From: Ipomoea triloba
Lineage: Eukaryota > Streptophyta > Magnoliopsida > Solanales > Convolvulaceae
Assembly: GCF_003576645.1 (NCBI RefSeq)
Contig: NC_044925.1
Location: forward strand, 7,379,254 to 7,443,253
Length of the DNA: 64,000 nt
Direction of reading: 5' to 3'
Under the pieces are notes generated by a model. That model was not told where the DNA came from. It saw only the letters and a program-made list of their open reading frames with translations, and did no database searches. Every line of letters starts with the position of its first letter. The first letter of the stretch is position 1. The translations under genes and the position numbers were made by a program. Positions 1 to 11,695 of the stretch are shown piece after piece.

Positions 1-259
1 ATTCACATCCTTCTAAACTTATTTCCCAACCCTTCTGAACCAACAAGAGAGGTGCAAGAATGAACACTCCTAGCTCCAACGGTGGTAGTACATAGAATAA
101 TAATGTCACTTTTTGTACAACAATATTTTAATCTGAATTTTTTTTTTGATCAATAAGAAACAAATTTGTTCAAAGCGGATTTGCAGAAATTCCTTTGGTA
201 AATATATCCTATTGAGTAATATAATTAAAATCAAATTGAAAGTGAGCTGACATTTATTA

Positions 260-2759
260 TCATATCATTGGGTTGTATGGCGTTGCCACCAAGTAAAGGT
301 CATCCTTCTTTCCAGCAGTGATTCCTGAGGATTCAGTTAAGTCCAAACCTTTAGAATACTGAGGTTCTTGAGGGAGTTCCCAATCAAAATGGAATAGCAA
401 TTTGGCTAACGGAAGAATAACGTTTGCCAAACCAAACGACATCCCGGGACATATCCTCCTCCCGCCCCCAAACGGGAGGAACTCGAAGTTATTCCCCGAG
501 AAATCGATGGAACTATTCTCAAATCTCTCAGGTAAAAAGCTCTCAGCATGGTCCCAGTAGGCAGGATCCCTACTTATGGACCACACGTTGACCAAAACCC
601 AGGTTTTGGGTGGGATTTTGTAGCCGTTGATCTCGGTTTCCTCCCGGCATTCTCGAGGGATTAAGAGTGGCGAAGGGGGATGGAGACGGAGAGTTTCTTT
701 GATCACAAGTTTCAGGTATTTAAGATCCTCCACGTCTTCTTCGTTGAAATCGCCTTTAAAAGCCTGTCTAACTTCAGCTTGAGCCTTGGCTAGTATGCTA
801 GGATTTCTCAACATTTCTACCATTGCCCACACCACTGTAGTGGATGAAGTCTCTGTTCCAGCAGTAAATAAATCCTGCATGATATGGGCGTCCAAACATT
901 ATTAGCTTTAGAGTTATTAATACCCGATTTAGTCATCAGCTGTAGTAGTTTTACTCGATTTAGTCTTAATCGATTTTTTGTGGTCGATCAATTAAATGAT
1001 CTATTAATATAGCTTGGTAATATCATTGACTATAGTAATTTTAGTCTTGGACTATGATAATTTTATCCAATTTAATTTTTGACTATAGTGGTTTTATCCA
1101 ATTTAATCATTAACTATAGTGATTTTTATGATTTAGTCCGTGATTCTAACAATTGATGACTCAATTGGGTAAAATAGTCAAAATTGTGTACCTAATTAAG
1201 CACAAAAAGTAGTTTAGAACTAAATCTAAAAAACCACTATAGTGGACTAAATTGGATATTAATTCTGCATGTAATAATGTAATATAATATAATGCACTTA
1301 CAAACACAATAGCCTTAACGTTTTGGATGGTGATGGGGAACTGAAAGCCGTCATGGGTATCCATCATCCTGAGCAGAACGTCGATCAAATCCTCGCTACC
1401 ACCGGTGTCCACCTTCTTTCCGGCCGTCAAAGTCTTCTTCTGCCGCCTATGATCGCCGATGACGTTTTCCACGATAGCGTCAATCCTGTTGTGCACTCTC
1501 AAGATTTTGCGCTTCATTCCGCTGAGGCCGTGGAGGAATTTGAGAGAGGGAAAAATGTCGGCCACGTCGAACCCTCCCAACAAGATCAACACCTCCTTTA
1601 TGAGGGCGATGAACTCGTCCTGCTCCTTGAACACACACCCGAACGCCGACCGGCACGTCATCGAGCTCGTGAACTGGAACACCTTTTCCGTGAGATTCAC
1701 CGGCCGCCCGCCGGACAACCGAATAAAGTCTAAGAGCCGGGATACCTGCACAAATATATTAAAGAAGCTAAGATCGATATTATTATTATCATTATTATTA
1801 TTATTATTAGAAAAAATATCAAATAAGCTCCTAAACTGTACCTACAAAGTCAATTAAGTCTCTAAATTTTTAACATTATAAATTGGGCCAATGAAGCCTA
1901 AGAAAAGGTAATTAACCTGCTATTATAAGTCATTTTAGTTCAGACATGAAAATCTAGCGATCGGCGATGGTGTGGCCATTCCTGGTGAAAAGCGACCGGT
2001 CACATTTCCTAACTGATCGCCTTCCGTTGGGGAAGGTGACCAATCGCCTTCTCCATGGAATGGAGACAAGTGACAGTTCGATTGTTGCCGGTAGCCGTAT
2101 TTTTACGCCAAAACTGAAATGACTTGCAATGACGAGTCATTTACTGGTTTTTGAATTTCATAATTATCCCAATTTAACATATTAAATGGTGTAGTTGCAT
2201 TTTTTAAAAGTTTAAGTGCCTAATTGACTTTTTAGGTAAAGTTTAGGATTTTATTTGAACTTTTTTCCATATATATATATATACACGGTATACCTACCTC
2301 CTGGCGCCTAATGGTGCTGAAACCCTGAACATTTCTAGTGCTAAGAACTTCAACCACACATATTTTGCGCATTTGTCTCCAATAATCTCCGTAAGGACAG
2401 AAGACGATGTCAGAGCTGTTATAGGACACAATGTCGGCGAGCAACATTTTGGGGCGGGAAGCAAACGCGAGGTCGTGGGTCTTTAGCACAGATTTGGCCA
2501 TGTCCGGAGACGACACCACCACCGCACAAACTTGGCCTAATTGGACGTGCATGAGGGGACCATATTTCTGGGCTAAGTCCCTTAATCGACGGAGCGGAGA
2601 CGATGCTGCACCACCGTATAGGTGGTGCATGCTTCCCAGGAAAGGCAACCTCCACGGTCCGGGCGGCAATTTTTTACCTCTCCACTTGTTCTGCTCTCTA
2701 GCTACCAACGCAAGGAAGAGTAGTAGTAAGAAACAGAACAAGTTGATGAGGAGCTCCAT
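260..2759 (-). CDS. Cytochrome P450, CYP71 clan (CYP71D-like), three exons, apparently intact
   Basis: Exons on the minus strand are 2759-2298, 1745-1302 and 874-260, joined at GT-AG borders in phase 0 to give 506 residues, a normal P450 length. Residues 1-20 form a hydrophobic ER anchor, followed by the LPPGP hinge (31-35). Other landmarks are the C-helix WRQMRK, the I-helix oxygen-binding AGTETS (307-312), ExxR (E362, R365), PERF (417-420) and the haem loop [10 protein letters not shown] with Cys444. All key residues are present. Known for the family: ER-bound monooxygenases using NADPH-P450 reductase; CYP71D members often oxidise sesquiterpenes or monoterpenes. The divergent terpene synthase next door suggests a terpene substrate (inference). 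Odd point: intron 2 (875-1301) sits at the usual CYP71 position before the I-helix, but intron 1 (1746-2297) is extra and is mostly one MITE. Intron 2 is full of decayed inverted ACTATAG-containing motifs. Subfamily and substrate are not certain. Confidence 0.93.
1810..2267. mobile_element. Mutator-type MITE filling P450 intron 1
   Basis: The first and last ~64 bases are inverted copies at roughly 80% identity; both arms contain CAAATAA, CCTAAACT, TACCTA and AAGTCAATTA in order. A further inner inverted pair (AAGTCATTTTAG against CTGAAATGACTT) lies near 1930 and 2120. The element makes up about 458 of the 552 bases of the intron. Both flanks are simple repeats (ATT)n and (AT)n, so no clear target duplication can be read. 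Confidence 0.7.
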
Positions 2760-2818
2760 TAATAATAATAATATTGCTTACTTGTTATGGTATGTATTGT
2801 AGATAGATGATGGTATGG

Positions 2819-2826
2819 TATTTATA
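2819..2826 (-). promoter_or_regulatory. TATA box of the P450 gene
   Basis: TATAAATA on the minus strand, about 60 bases upstream of the P450 start codon, at a normal core-promoter distance. It mirrors the TATAAATA of the divergent terpene synthase. Confidence 0.7.
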
Positions 2827-3171
2827 GCAGCAGCTAGCCATCAAATTTGACCTGAATCCAGAGAATTGAAAAACGTGCAAGCTAATAGCTAGAAGAACGT
2901 ACGTAGACCAAAACCCAGCTGCAAATGTAATGAAGTTAAAACAAGAGTGGTCTGTGCGTGGTTGGCAATGCATGAACGGTGGTGAAGATATGTTTTCAAA
3001 AAAAAAAAAAGGGTGGCGAAGATATGATACAAGTAGCTTTCGTCTTTTGAATAATCATATCGTATGTTTAATTTTGCGGCGGTAGCTATAATGACTAATG
3101 AGCTTTTGAAAAAATATAACAAAAAATAACAAAAAACTTTTGGCCTGTCTTAATTAAATAGAAAATGACAA

Positions 3172-3236
<65 letters not shown>

Positions 3237-3632
3237 CTTTTACATTTTGAATTAAAAGTATTGCATTTTTATTTTTCTTTATAAGTAGCAAACATGGGCC
3301 AACATTACTAAAATGTAATACTTTTGATGAAAGTTTAATACTTTTCACTTATTTTATAAGTAACAAATACTTATTTTATTTCTAATTGGTATAACAATTT
3401 TTTGTGTAAGTACGTATTACAATTTACAATCTCTTATTATTGACTTGACTCGATTCGACTTGTCTCACAGATAAGGATCCGTGAGATGGTCTCCGTACAC
3501 AAATGTGACACTATTTTTTAGTCTAAGTATTACAGTTTCATATTAACTTCTCACACAAATGTGATCCTATATATATAGGAGACAGATCAATTGAGAACTA
3601 CATGCCCAGAATAAAAATGAGAACCCATTGTA

Positions 3633-3785
3633 GTCATCCATCTGTCTAGATCTAGCACTTGCACCAATTATTTACACTTATAACACATATTACTTGTACT
3701 AAAGTTTGAATTATTTATAAAAATGTCACCGCATTTTTTTAAAAAAAGTTACATATAATTTGTTAGATCTAGACAGATGAATGAC
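3633..3785. repeat. Inverted-repeat (MITE-like) segment
   Basis: A 22-base arm at 3633-3654, containing CATCTGTCTAGATCTA, is matched in reverse complement at 3764-3785 with one mismatch, with about 109 bases between them. No clear target duplication was found, so the class is unknown. It lies inside promoter copy 1 and contributes to the insertion block there. Confidence 0.5.
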
Positions 3786-3904
3786 TGCAATCAATTTTCA
3801 TTCCTCTCTTAGGCATTTGTTCTATCCTGACTGCGTAAGCACACACACATACGTACGTACGTACATACATACATACGTACATACATATATATATATATAT
3901 ATAT

Positions 3905-4265
3905 AGGAATCTATTCAAATGTGGTCGCGCCTTCCCGTGGGATCGGTGCTGTTCGCATGAGTCAATGTTAGAAAATGCACCACTCAATGTTAGAAAACGC
4001 ACCACAATGAAAATACACAAAAACACCAAAACACACACCACACGCCTAAAATAATGCACCATAACTCTCCTGCCCCTAATGGTGCATTTGCTAACACTGT
4101 GTGGTGTATATTTTCATACCTAGTGTTGTGTTTTTTGGTGATGCATACCTAATGATGCATATTTGTATGGTGCATTTTTTAACATTGAGTGGTGTATATT
4201 TGTATACATAGTAGTGCGGTCGCACTGATCACACGTTAAGGAGCTACAACACATGATTATGACTC
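3905..4265. mobile_element. Dispersed repeat of the CACCACTCAATGTTAG family, copy A
   Basis: This block is highly similar to 32550-32875: the same ordered strings occur in both, including ACTCAATGTTAGAAAA, CCTAATGGTGCATTT, AACACTGTGTGGTGTATAT, TTTTTGGTGATGC and CGCACGTTAAGG-like ends. It carries internal inverted copies of the CACCACTCAATGTTAG motif. Both copies abut AT-microsatellites. It is non-coding and reads as a small non-autonomous element; class uncertain (MITE or Helitron-like). Confidence 0.6.
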
Positions 4266-4268
4266 TCT

Positions 4269-4272
<4 letters not shown>

Positions 4273-4325
<53 letters not shown>
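4273..4325. repeat. (TA)n microsatellite
   Basis: About 26 uninterrupted TA units at the right edge of the copy A repeat. Similar tracts occur at 6003-6040 (TPS intron 1) and 38451-38502. Confidence 0.95.
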
Positions 4326-4330
<5 letters not shown>

Positions 4331-4532
4331 GTTAACTGTTTGTATTTGTCAAGTCCTTAATATAAGAAGTTTAGTTGAAGTGTATTTTAAAATACAGACG
4401 ACATATATTTATGTTTAAGGATAAGGAATGAAATAAAGTCCAAATTAAATTCTTCAGTCAGCTGCTGCTCGTGGGAACATAGATTTTTCTTCATCCGTCA
4501 GATAGTTGAGATTACTTACGTACAAGGTATAG

Positions 4533-5640
4533 CTAGTAGAACGTGGACCAAAACCCAGCTATATTCTACGTACTACAAATGTAGTGATGTTAAAACAAGA
4601 GTCGTCTATGGTTGGCACTTGGCAATGCATGAACGGCGAAGATATATATGAAACAGTGGGAACTTTCCTCTTTTAAATAATCATATGGTATACCATACAT
4701 TTTAATAATTATCAATTTTTCTATGCAAACTTAAACATTAATTCTTGTTAGTTAGACGGATCCGAGTCAAGATTAAATATAATACATACAGTAAAAAATG
4801 CATGTAATACTAATATGAATAACATGTTTATTACTACTTATATTAAAAAATTAATACTTTTGAATATATATATAGATTTAAAAGTATTACATTTTTCTTT
4901 AAAAATATTACATTTTCGCTTACAAGTAATAAACACGGACTAACATTACTTATAAGCGTGGTTGAAAAAACCACTAGGCGTTCGGGACGCCTAGGTGGAT
5001 CGGAGATTAATATAGGCACCCGTGCATTTTTTATTTTATTTTTATTTTTATATATATTTTAAAAATTTTAAGACTTGATAATTATAACCTATTTAATACT
5101 CCGTATTTTAATATTTAATACTAAAATATTAAATATTAACTTAAAAAATATCTAAAGTTTGAACAATTTAGGAATGTAACAATAGCTAATCGACCGACTA
5201 GGCGACCTAGTTGGTGCCTAGTCGTCCTAGTCGATGCCTAGGCGGCACTTAAACGGCCTAGTCAGCCACCTAGCCGATCAGCCGCCTAGACCACCAATTA
5301 TGATGATACGCTAGGTAGCAATATAATTAGTCATTGCCTAGATAGGATTTTTGCAATACTGCTTATAAGGAAAAATGTAATACTTTTGATGAAAATATAA
5401 TAGTTTTACGTCAAAATATAAAAGTATATCAATTGGTTAGCTGTTTCTATTTTCTAAGTCCTTATTAATATAAGAAGTTTATTTGAAGTGTATTTTAAGA
5501 TACAGATGACATAGATTTATGTTTAAGGATAAGGAATGAAACAAAGTCCAAATTTAATTCTTCCGTCAGCTGCTGCTCTGCTTGTGGGAACATAGATTTT
5601 TCTTCATCAGCCCCAACGTCAGCTAGTTCAGATTAAGTTA
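4533..5640. repeat. Copy 2 of the tandemly duplicated promoter unit
   Basis: Blocks P (4533-4655), R (4850-4955 and 5370-5425) and T (5431-5632) repeat the order seen in copy 1. R is interrupted by a 405-bp hAT-like insertion, whose empty site is visible in copy 1 near 3310. Copy 2 lies immediately upstream of the terpene synthase, and copy 1 immediately upstream of the P450. Confidence 0.8.
4957..5361. mobile_element. Non-autonomous hAT-like MITE with 8-bp target duplication
   Basis: The 405-bp element is flanked by an exact 8-base duplication, CTTATAAG (4949-4956 and 5362-5369). Ends are imperfect inverted repeats: CGTGGTTGAAAAAACC at the left and, in reverse complement, CAGTATTGCAAAAATCC at the right. 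The interior is rich in CCTAGGCG-like motifs on both strands. An 8-bp TSD is typical of hAT. The duplicate promoter copy shows the uninterrupted site. Confidence 0.8.
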
Positions 5641-5817
5641 TCAGATTGGCCTTATTTTGTTGAATTGAATATGCCTTATTTTGGCATGCATGCAGATCAG
5701 AATTTATACGTACCCATCCTAGGAAAACAAATTAAATTTTAACTTATTTCCTTAATGGCGGCGGCGGCGGCGGCTGTAGATAGGATAGGATAGTATCGTA
5801 TGAGAACCTCGTATGGG

Positions 5818-5825
5818 TATAAATA
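5818..5825 (+). promoter_or_regulatory. TATA box of the terpene synthase gene
   Basis: TATAAATA lies about 90 bases upstream of the ATG at 5916. A short (GGC)n run lies at 5757-5773 just upstream, and a CATGCATG-type motif near 5684. Confidence 0.75.
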
Positions 5826-5915
5826 CTGTTGCCTTGCCCTTCATTTCTTCATCGCAACATAACCTAGCTACCTGGCCTCATAGTTGATCTGATCTCTACT
5901 CCCGCTTGCAATATA

Positions 5916-6000
5916 ATGGAAAACAATATCCTACGCCCTGTCGTCAACTTCTCTCCTAGTTTATGGGGTGATCAATTCCATTCATTCTCAATAGACAATC

Positions 6001-6042
<42 letters not shown>

Positions 6043-8746
6043 CTACCTCTGTCCCATTTTACCGGTCTTACTTTCTTTTTTAATTTGTTCCAAAATGTTG
6101 TCCTATTTTCAAAATTGAACATCACCATCATTCTACTTTTCCTAATTTTAACTTTTGCTTTTTTTAATAGTTTTATTTTCAAAAGTGAAAAAATTGGGGG
6201 CATAATTAGGAAACACATCACACTTACTTTAATTTCTTAAAAAGCGAGCAAAAAGCAAATGAGACATCTAATTCGGAATGGAGGGAGTATATATATTAGA
6301 CATTATTTATTTATTTAGTAGGTGGCCTATCTGGTATGCATAGAATCTATCAGAAACCTAACCTCCTAGTAGTGAAAGTGGAAATTTACTTTTTTAAACG
6401 GTAAATTTGTAGAGTGTTAGTAGTTTTGTCTCATACTTAACTCATAATTCAATCTATATGGTGTATTGGTATTATTCTGAGAGTACCTAACTTTATGTGC
6501 TATATGATACATGTCTTGTATCCCATTAATACATGCTTTATATAATGTATGGCCTATCTGGAATATAGACTAACCCTAAAAGTATGTTCTCCCAACAAAC
6601 ACTTGCACCATATAATTAAGGCTCATAATATATAATATATACATATTATATGGGAAAACCTTACACTAGCTTCTAATTTAATAAATATATACTTGCAGGT
6701 TGCTGAAGAATACGCAAGAGAGATTGAAATTTTGAAGGAGCAAATAAGGGCTACGCTGCAGATTGCTTCAGGAAGCAGTAATGTGGCGGAGAAATTAAAA
6801 TTCATCGATCTGCTAGAACGCCTTGGAATAGCATATCACTTTGAGAAAGAGATTGATGATCAACTCCAACATATTTATACCCACCACCCCATGCACTCGC
6901 ATGATTTGGAAACCGTTGCTCTTCAATTTCGATTGCTCAGGCAACATGGTTACAAAATTTCTACTGGTAATTTCTTAATTTATATATATATTAGCCGGGA
7001 TTATCACTAAATTAACTAATTTTGAGTACTACTGACTTTGTACAACGTGCATGTAGATATTTTCAGCAACTTTGTTGACAGCAATGGAAAATTCAGAGAC
7101 ACCTTTGATGTGAAGGGTCTGCTGAGCTTGTACGAAGCTTCGTACGTGAGCACACACGGTGACGACATTTTAGAAGGTGTGGTCGCTTTTGCGGCGACTC
7201 GTCTCCGATCTGCAGCACCACTTCTAGAACCCAACAGCACTTTAAAAAAGCTGGTGACGCATGCCCTGGATCAGCCATTGCACACCGGCATGCCCAGAAT
7301 CGAAACGCGCTTTTTCATATCGGTGTACGAAGAAGAAGAGGACTCGTCCAGGAACGATGTGTTGCTGCGCTTTGCAAAATTGGATTTCAATTTGCTGCAG
7401 ATGTTGCACAAGCAAGAGCTCAGTGAAGTATCAAGGTTTGTTCAATTCGTCATACAATTATATATAGCTAATTTAATTTGTTATTATCACTTTGTTGAAT
7501 TATATTATATTGTTGAACAAGCATGCATGTGTACGTGTATGTAGGTGGTGGAAAGAGTTGGACTTTGCCACAACACTTCCTTATGCAAGGGATAGAGCAG
7601 TTGAATGCTATTTTTGGGCACTAGGAGTATATTTTGAGCCTCACTATTCTAAGGCTCGTGTCATGCTTGCCAAAAACATTTCGATTGTTTCGATTTTAGA
7701 TGACACCTATGATGCTTATGGTACCTTAGAAGAATTAGATGTATACACAGATGTCATACAAAGGTATAATATACACAAAAATATACTAATGTATATATGT
7801 TCATTTATATATGTATGTCGGTGTCATTTTTCTAATTAAGTTTATCCTTTTTTATGGCCTTTAATTAGGTGGGACATTAGTGAAATTGATCGGCTGCCAA
7901 ACTATATGAAAATTAGCTATAAAGCTCTGTTAGAACTTTTCGATGAAGATGAGAAGGATCTCTCAAAAGAAGGAAGATCATATGTCGTCCAACATGCAAT
8001 GGAAAGAGTACGTAAGAATAGTAAATTTGTTATATGATGTCTTATTTGGTTTGATCAAATCTTATATAAAACTGATTAATCTATTAAATATATAGATGAA
8101 GGAACTTGTGAGATGCTACTTTATTGAAGCCAAGTGGTTCATTGAAGGAGAAAAGCCTGTGTTTGCTGAATACCTTAGAAATGCATTTGTTAGTTGCACT
8201 TACTATTTGCTGGCCACAATATCTTGCTATGGCTTGAAGTCTGCTGACGACAAAGTATTTGATTGGTTAATGCAAAATCCTAGAATTCTTGAAGCAAGTG
8301 TTACATTATGCAGGGTCATCGACGACATAGCCACCTTTGATGTAAGCTTACAGATGTCTATATTTTAAACATAGATCAAACAAATTTAATTCCTTTAGAT
8401 GTACCTTAACATGAACTACTTATTATTATTATTGATTCTATTTTGATAGGTTGAGAAAGATAGAGGGCAAGTTACAACAGGCATTGAGTGCTACATGAAG
8501 GAGTATTGCGTATCACAAGAAAAGGCAATGGAAAAGTTTCAAGAAATGGCTGAACTTGGCCTGAAGGATTTGAATGAAGGGCTCATTAAACCAACACCTG
8601 TTCCTGCAGAGATTCTCTTACGTATCGTGAATCTTGCTCGAATTGTTTTTGTCACATACCAGCACAACCAAGACGGATATACTCATCCTGAAAAAGTTCT
8701 GAAACCTCACATTATTGCATTAGTCGTGGATCCTATACCAGTATAA
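5916..8746 (+). CDS. Sesquiterpene synthase, TPS-a class, seven exons, apparently intact
   Basis: Exons: 5916-6002, 6699-6966, 7057-7435, 7545-7763, 7869-8007, 8096-8341 and 8450-8746. All junctions are GT-AG and in frame, giving 544 residues, the usual length and exon count for class III plant TPS. Residues 1-29 carry the RP(x8)W motif (R7, W17) and no plastid transit peptide, which points to a cytosolic enzyme using farnesyl diphosphate. Metal-binding motifs are complete: RDR (260-262), DDTYD (297-301) and the NSE/DTE-type motif DDIATFDVE (440-448). The gene diverges from a CYP71D-like P450, so oxidation of its product by that enzyme is plausible (inference). Intron 1 holds a Stowaway MITE and a (TA)n tract. 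AATAAA signals follow at about 8790 and 8930. Product identity cannot be read from sequence. The start codon is the only ATG before the conserved N-terminal motif. Confidence 0.95.
6043..6287. mobile_element. Stowaway (Tc1/mariner) MITE in TPS intron 1
   Basis: Ends are CTACCTCTGTCCC and GGAATGGAGGGAG, inverted and flanked by TA (6041-6042 and 6288-6289). The body is the reverse complement of the element at 29003-29253. It lies wholly within intron 1, next to a (TA)n tract (6003-6040). Confidence 0.85.
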
Positions 8747-9463
8747 TTAGTTAATTAAACCTTAATCATATATGTTGTGTATTTAATTTAATAAAATGTC
8801 GTATGAGCAAGTCTTAGCTTGTTGAGTTGTGGACTTGTGGTAGGGCAATTATTTTATATGTTCATCATTGTGTATTTGTGAGGAACTTGTTCTCCTCCTC
8901 TATGTAACTGATTCTTAAATTTGGTGATTAATAAATTTCTTAGCATGCATCTTTAATCCGATCCCAATTCCCAAGGCTAGGAACGAGCATGCACATTATT
9001 TTATGCAAGGTGCACCTTGAAAATGGCCTTTGGAGAAAATCTTGGAGGAAGATGATTGTGATATAATACATCATCACTTTAGCGGTGAAATTCCTTGATG
9101 GATAACATTCGTTTTTCTCAAGATTTTAGAAGAGATTCGGGAGATTAGAACTTTTAAGAATGGTGACCCACAGTGACCCATCTTTATTATGTCCAATTAA
9201 TCACTTGCATTTCTTTCTTTTTGGTCACCTTCCTAAATTTTTGCTTACTGAACATAAGAAGTCCCTTCACTTTAGAAGTTCATTTTCAAACTTTACATTT
9301 TGACCAGTTGAGCTGTTTATGCGGGCAGTGAGCCACCATTCTTGTTAGATCACGTAGATGATTGATATTCTCATTCCTTACCGTCAAAATTTTCTGCAAT
9401 TCAACCCTCTCAACTACCTAAAGACCAAACAAAGGTAAGAAAAATTGTAAAATATTGAAGGAC
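8747..9463. other. Terpene synthase 3' flank, no gene seen
   Basis: Contains the TPS 3' UTR signals and then unique-looking, non-coding sequence with stops in all frames. No repeat structure recognised. Confidence 0.6.
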
Positions 9464-9950
9464 CACTACACCAAAAAGGTTATTTATTATTTTGTTATTT
9501 CGCTGTGGTTGGTAACCGCCACTAAATTGTTTAGAGGAAGTTCTTCAATCGTGCCTAAATATGAGATAGTTTGCCTAAATAGTGACGCTTATTAAATGTT
9601 GCTAAATATTTTTCTTTATTTATTTTTAAAAATTCTAGAGGCAGTTATCAAGTGTCACTAAATATTTGTCTTTATTTATTTTTAAAAATATTAGAGGTAG
9701 TTATTTAAGTGCCGTTAAATAATTTTTTGTTTTCATAATGAAGTGTCATTAAATATTTTATAATTGCATTATTATATTATCATAAATAAACTATATGTAC
9801 ACATTTAAATGGAAAGAAAATCAGTTGTAACTAACATTCAATAGTATTCAATAATATTTGAGCATAGTAGACTACATATTTAATTAAATAAGTATTTTTG
9901 ACATAACAACAACAAAAACAAGTGATTCATCAATTAATATTTGAATCATC

Positions 9951-10745
9951 TAAGATAGGATCGTGGATCATGAATGCATAAGATAAGCCTAAGGTTCCTA
10001 CTTGATTTTACCAACATTAATTATCTGGATAGATTACTGGATCATATTCAGATAAAAAATAAATAAAACAATAAGTAAAAGAAAAGGAACTAGACACCGA
10101 AGAATTGTTTATGAAGTACGGAGCTATACTCCCACGTATGCGAGGCAACTCACGTCAACCCAATCCACTAGATAATCACAAGGGGTTACAAGGAGCAACA
10201 CAAAAAACCATACACACTATGGTTTACAAAAATACTCCAACAATAGCCTTCATCATCTTCGTAGTTGACCACATGCATGCCAAACTCAATTACCAACAAC
10301 AAACATCATCAAACACTCATATAAAGCTGATAGATCACTCGAAATGATAATAGGAAATTTTAGAGAGCTTAGCCAAACTGCTGGATCAGACTTATCAAAT
10401 TAATTCAACACAAATACCAAGCTTGAGTGATGTATTTATATATAGTAGAAATTTCCAACCGAACCAATCTGAATTTTTGCATCTTAGATCACCTCAAAAC
10501 GTGTTGTTACATTCATTTAAAATCCCAGTAAAAATAGTAGATCATGGAGACCATATTTGGTTAGAGGAATATGCCCACTGGACTGCATTCTGTCTCTGAT
10601 CCAGGCTGCCTATAGCGAGTTCTGACTTTGGTCCAGAAAACTGATCCAGCATAATAAAATGCAACCTATAAAAAAAATCTTATGTTCTGACTAATAATTA
10701 AGCCAATATAAAAGGGTCCAAATGTGTATAATTTGTATACTTACA
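9951..10745 (-). repeat. 3' LTR of the gag-only Copia-like element
   Basis: A 795-bp LTR matching 16405-17676 without the MITE. Some scattered transitions separate the two LTRs, and the outer end is TTA where the other copy has TCA. Confidence 0.85.
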
Positions 10746-11695
10746 ATCTCCCCCTTTGACAATTATTTGTTAAAACACACAAACAAATATACTCTTAAGG
10801 AAAATTAAATATTTGATCAAATTTATTAAAACAACCATAAGTATATTTGTTTACCAGAAATAGCCTATGAGAAATAAAAGCATACAGACTCAACAAGCTC
10901 CCAATAGTCTTTTAGAGCAAAGACTTCCATCAGTACACAATATCACCATGCCAATTCAATTTCCAGAACATACCAATAACACCACACCAATCAATATCCG
11001 ACATTCATAACTCACACATTTCATACTTCAAAGATAATCCACTCTGAGAAATGAACCAAGACAAATCCAAGAAAATACCTCTATAAAATTCCATAAAAAT
11101 ACCATACCAGAAACTCCCCCTTAATATTTGATCCCCCTTTTTGACAAAGGAATTGCCAAAGGTGATCATCAAGATTCAGGACTGAAAGCTGACGGGTGAC
11201 CAGAAGATCTATATTACTGAATATACCCTCATGATCAATCAACATGATTAATATTCACAACCAATTCCCCATACTATTCATCATCCATATCTTATCCATG
11301 CATCACTAAGAATCTCCATATTCACCACTTGGATATAGTAAATTCATCAATCTCATTCATCAACAAAAGAATCTATCAATCAGTAAAATAGTACAGATAA
11401 GATAATAATCCAAATGATATGAATATCCAAAAAATATGATAATCCGGATGATTAACCAAATAATATGATAATCTAAATGATATGATCACTAGATAATATG
11501 ATAAGTAGATAACCGTGCTCCTCCTTAATTTGTACATCGTGGCAACTTCATCACAATAGCATCATAATAAGACAACTCTTAGAGCAAGTTTCTTGAAGCT
11601 GTAACAGGAACCTGCAAAAGTAAATTAGAAACGAGACCCTCAGAACTAGACTCATGTAACTTGAAAACAACCCAAAAAATAACGCAGAAGCACTA
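10746..11695. other. Non-coding interior of the Copia-like element, 3' part
   Basis: AT-rich, with no reading frame resembling pol. Contains repeated ATGATA/ATCCAAATGATATGA motifs around 11400-11500. Confidence 0.5.

Larger units (their letters stand above)
2880..4512. repeat. Copy 1 of a tandemly duplicated intergenic promoter unit
   Basis: Three blocks appear here in the order P (2880-2997), R (3232-3352), T (4327-4512), and again in the same order and orientation at 4533-5640. Block P shares GACCAAAACCCAGCT, TTAAAACAAGAGT and GGCAATGCATGAACGG. Block R shares the AAAGTATT and ATGTAATACTTTTGATGAAA motifs. Block T shares TATAAGAAGTTTA, GGATAAGGAATGAAA and GGGAACATAGATTTTTCTTC. About 970 bases of repeat insertions separate R from T in this copy. 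(TA)n tracts lie at about 3204-3232, 3885-3904 and 4273-4325. Confidence 0.8.

Noticed and set aside
1323..1857. Two open plus-strand frames of 132-136 codons
   Set aside because: They are antisense shadows of P450 exon 2, which has the conserved protein on the minus strand.
2431..2802. Plus-strand 123-codon frame
   Set aside because: Antisense to P450 exon 1; no family features.
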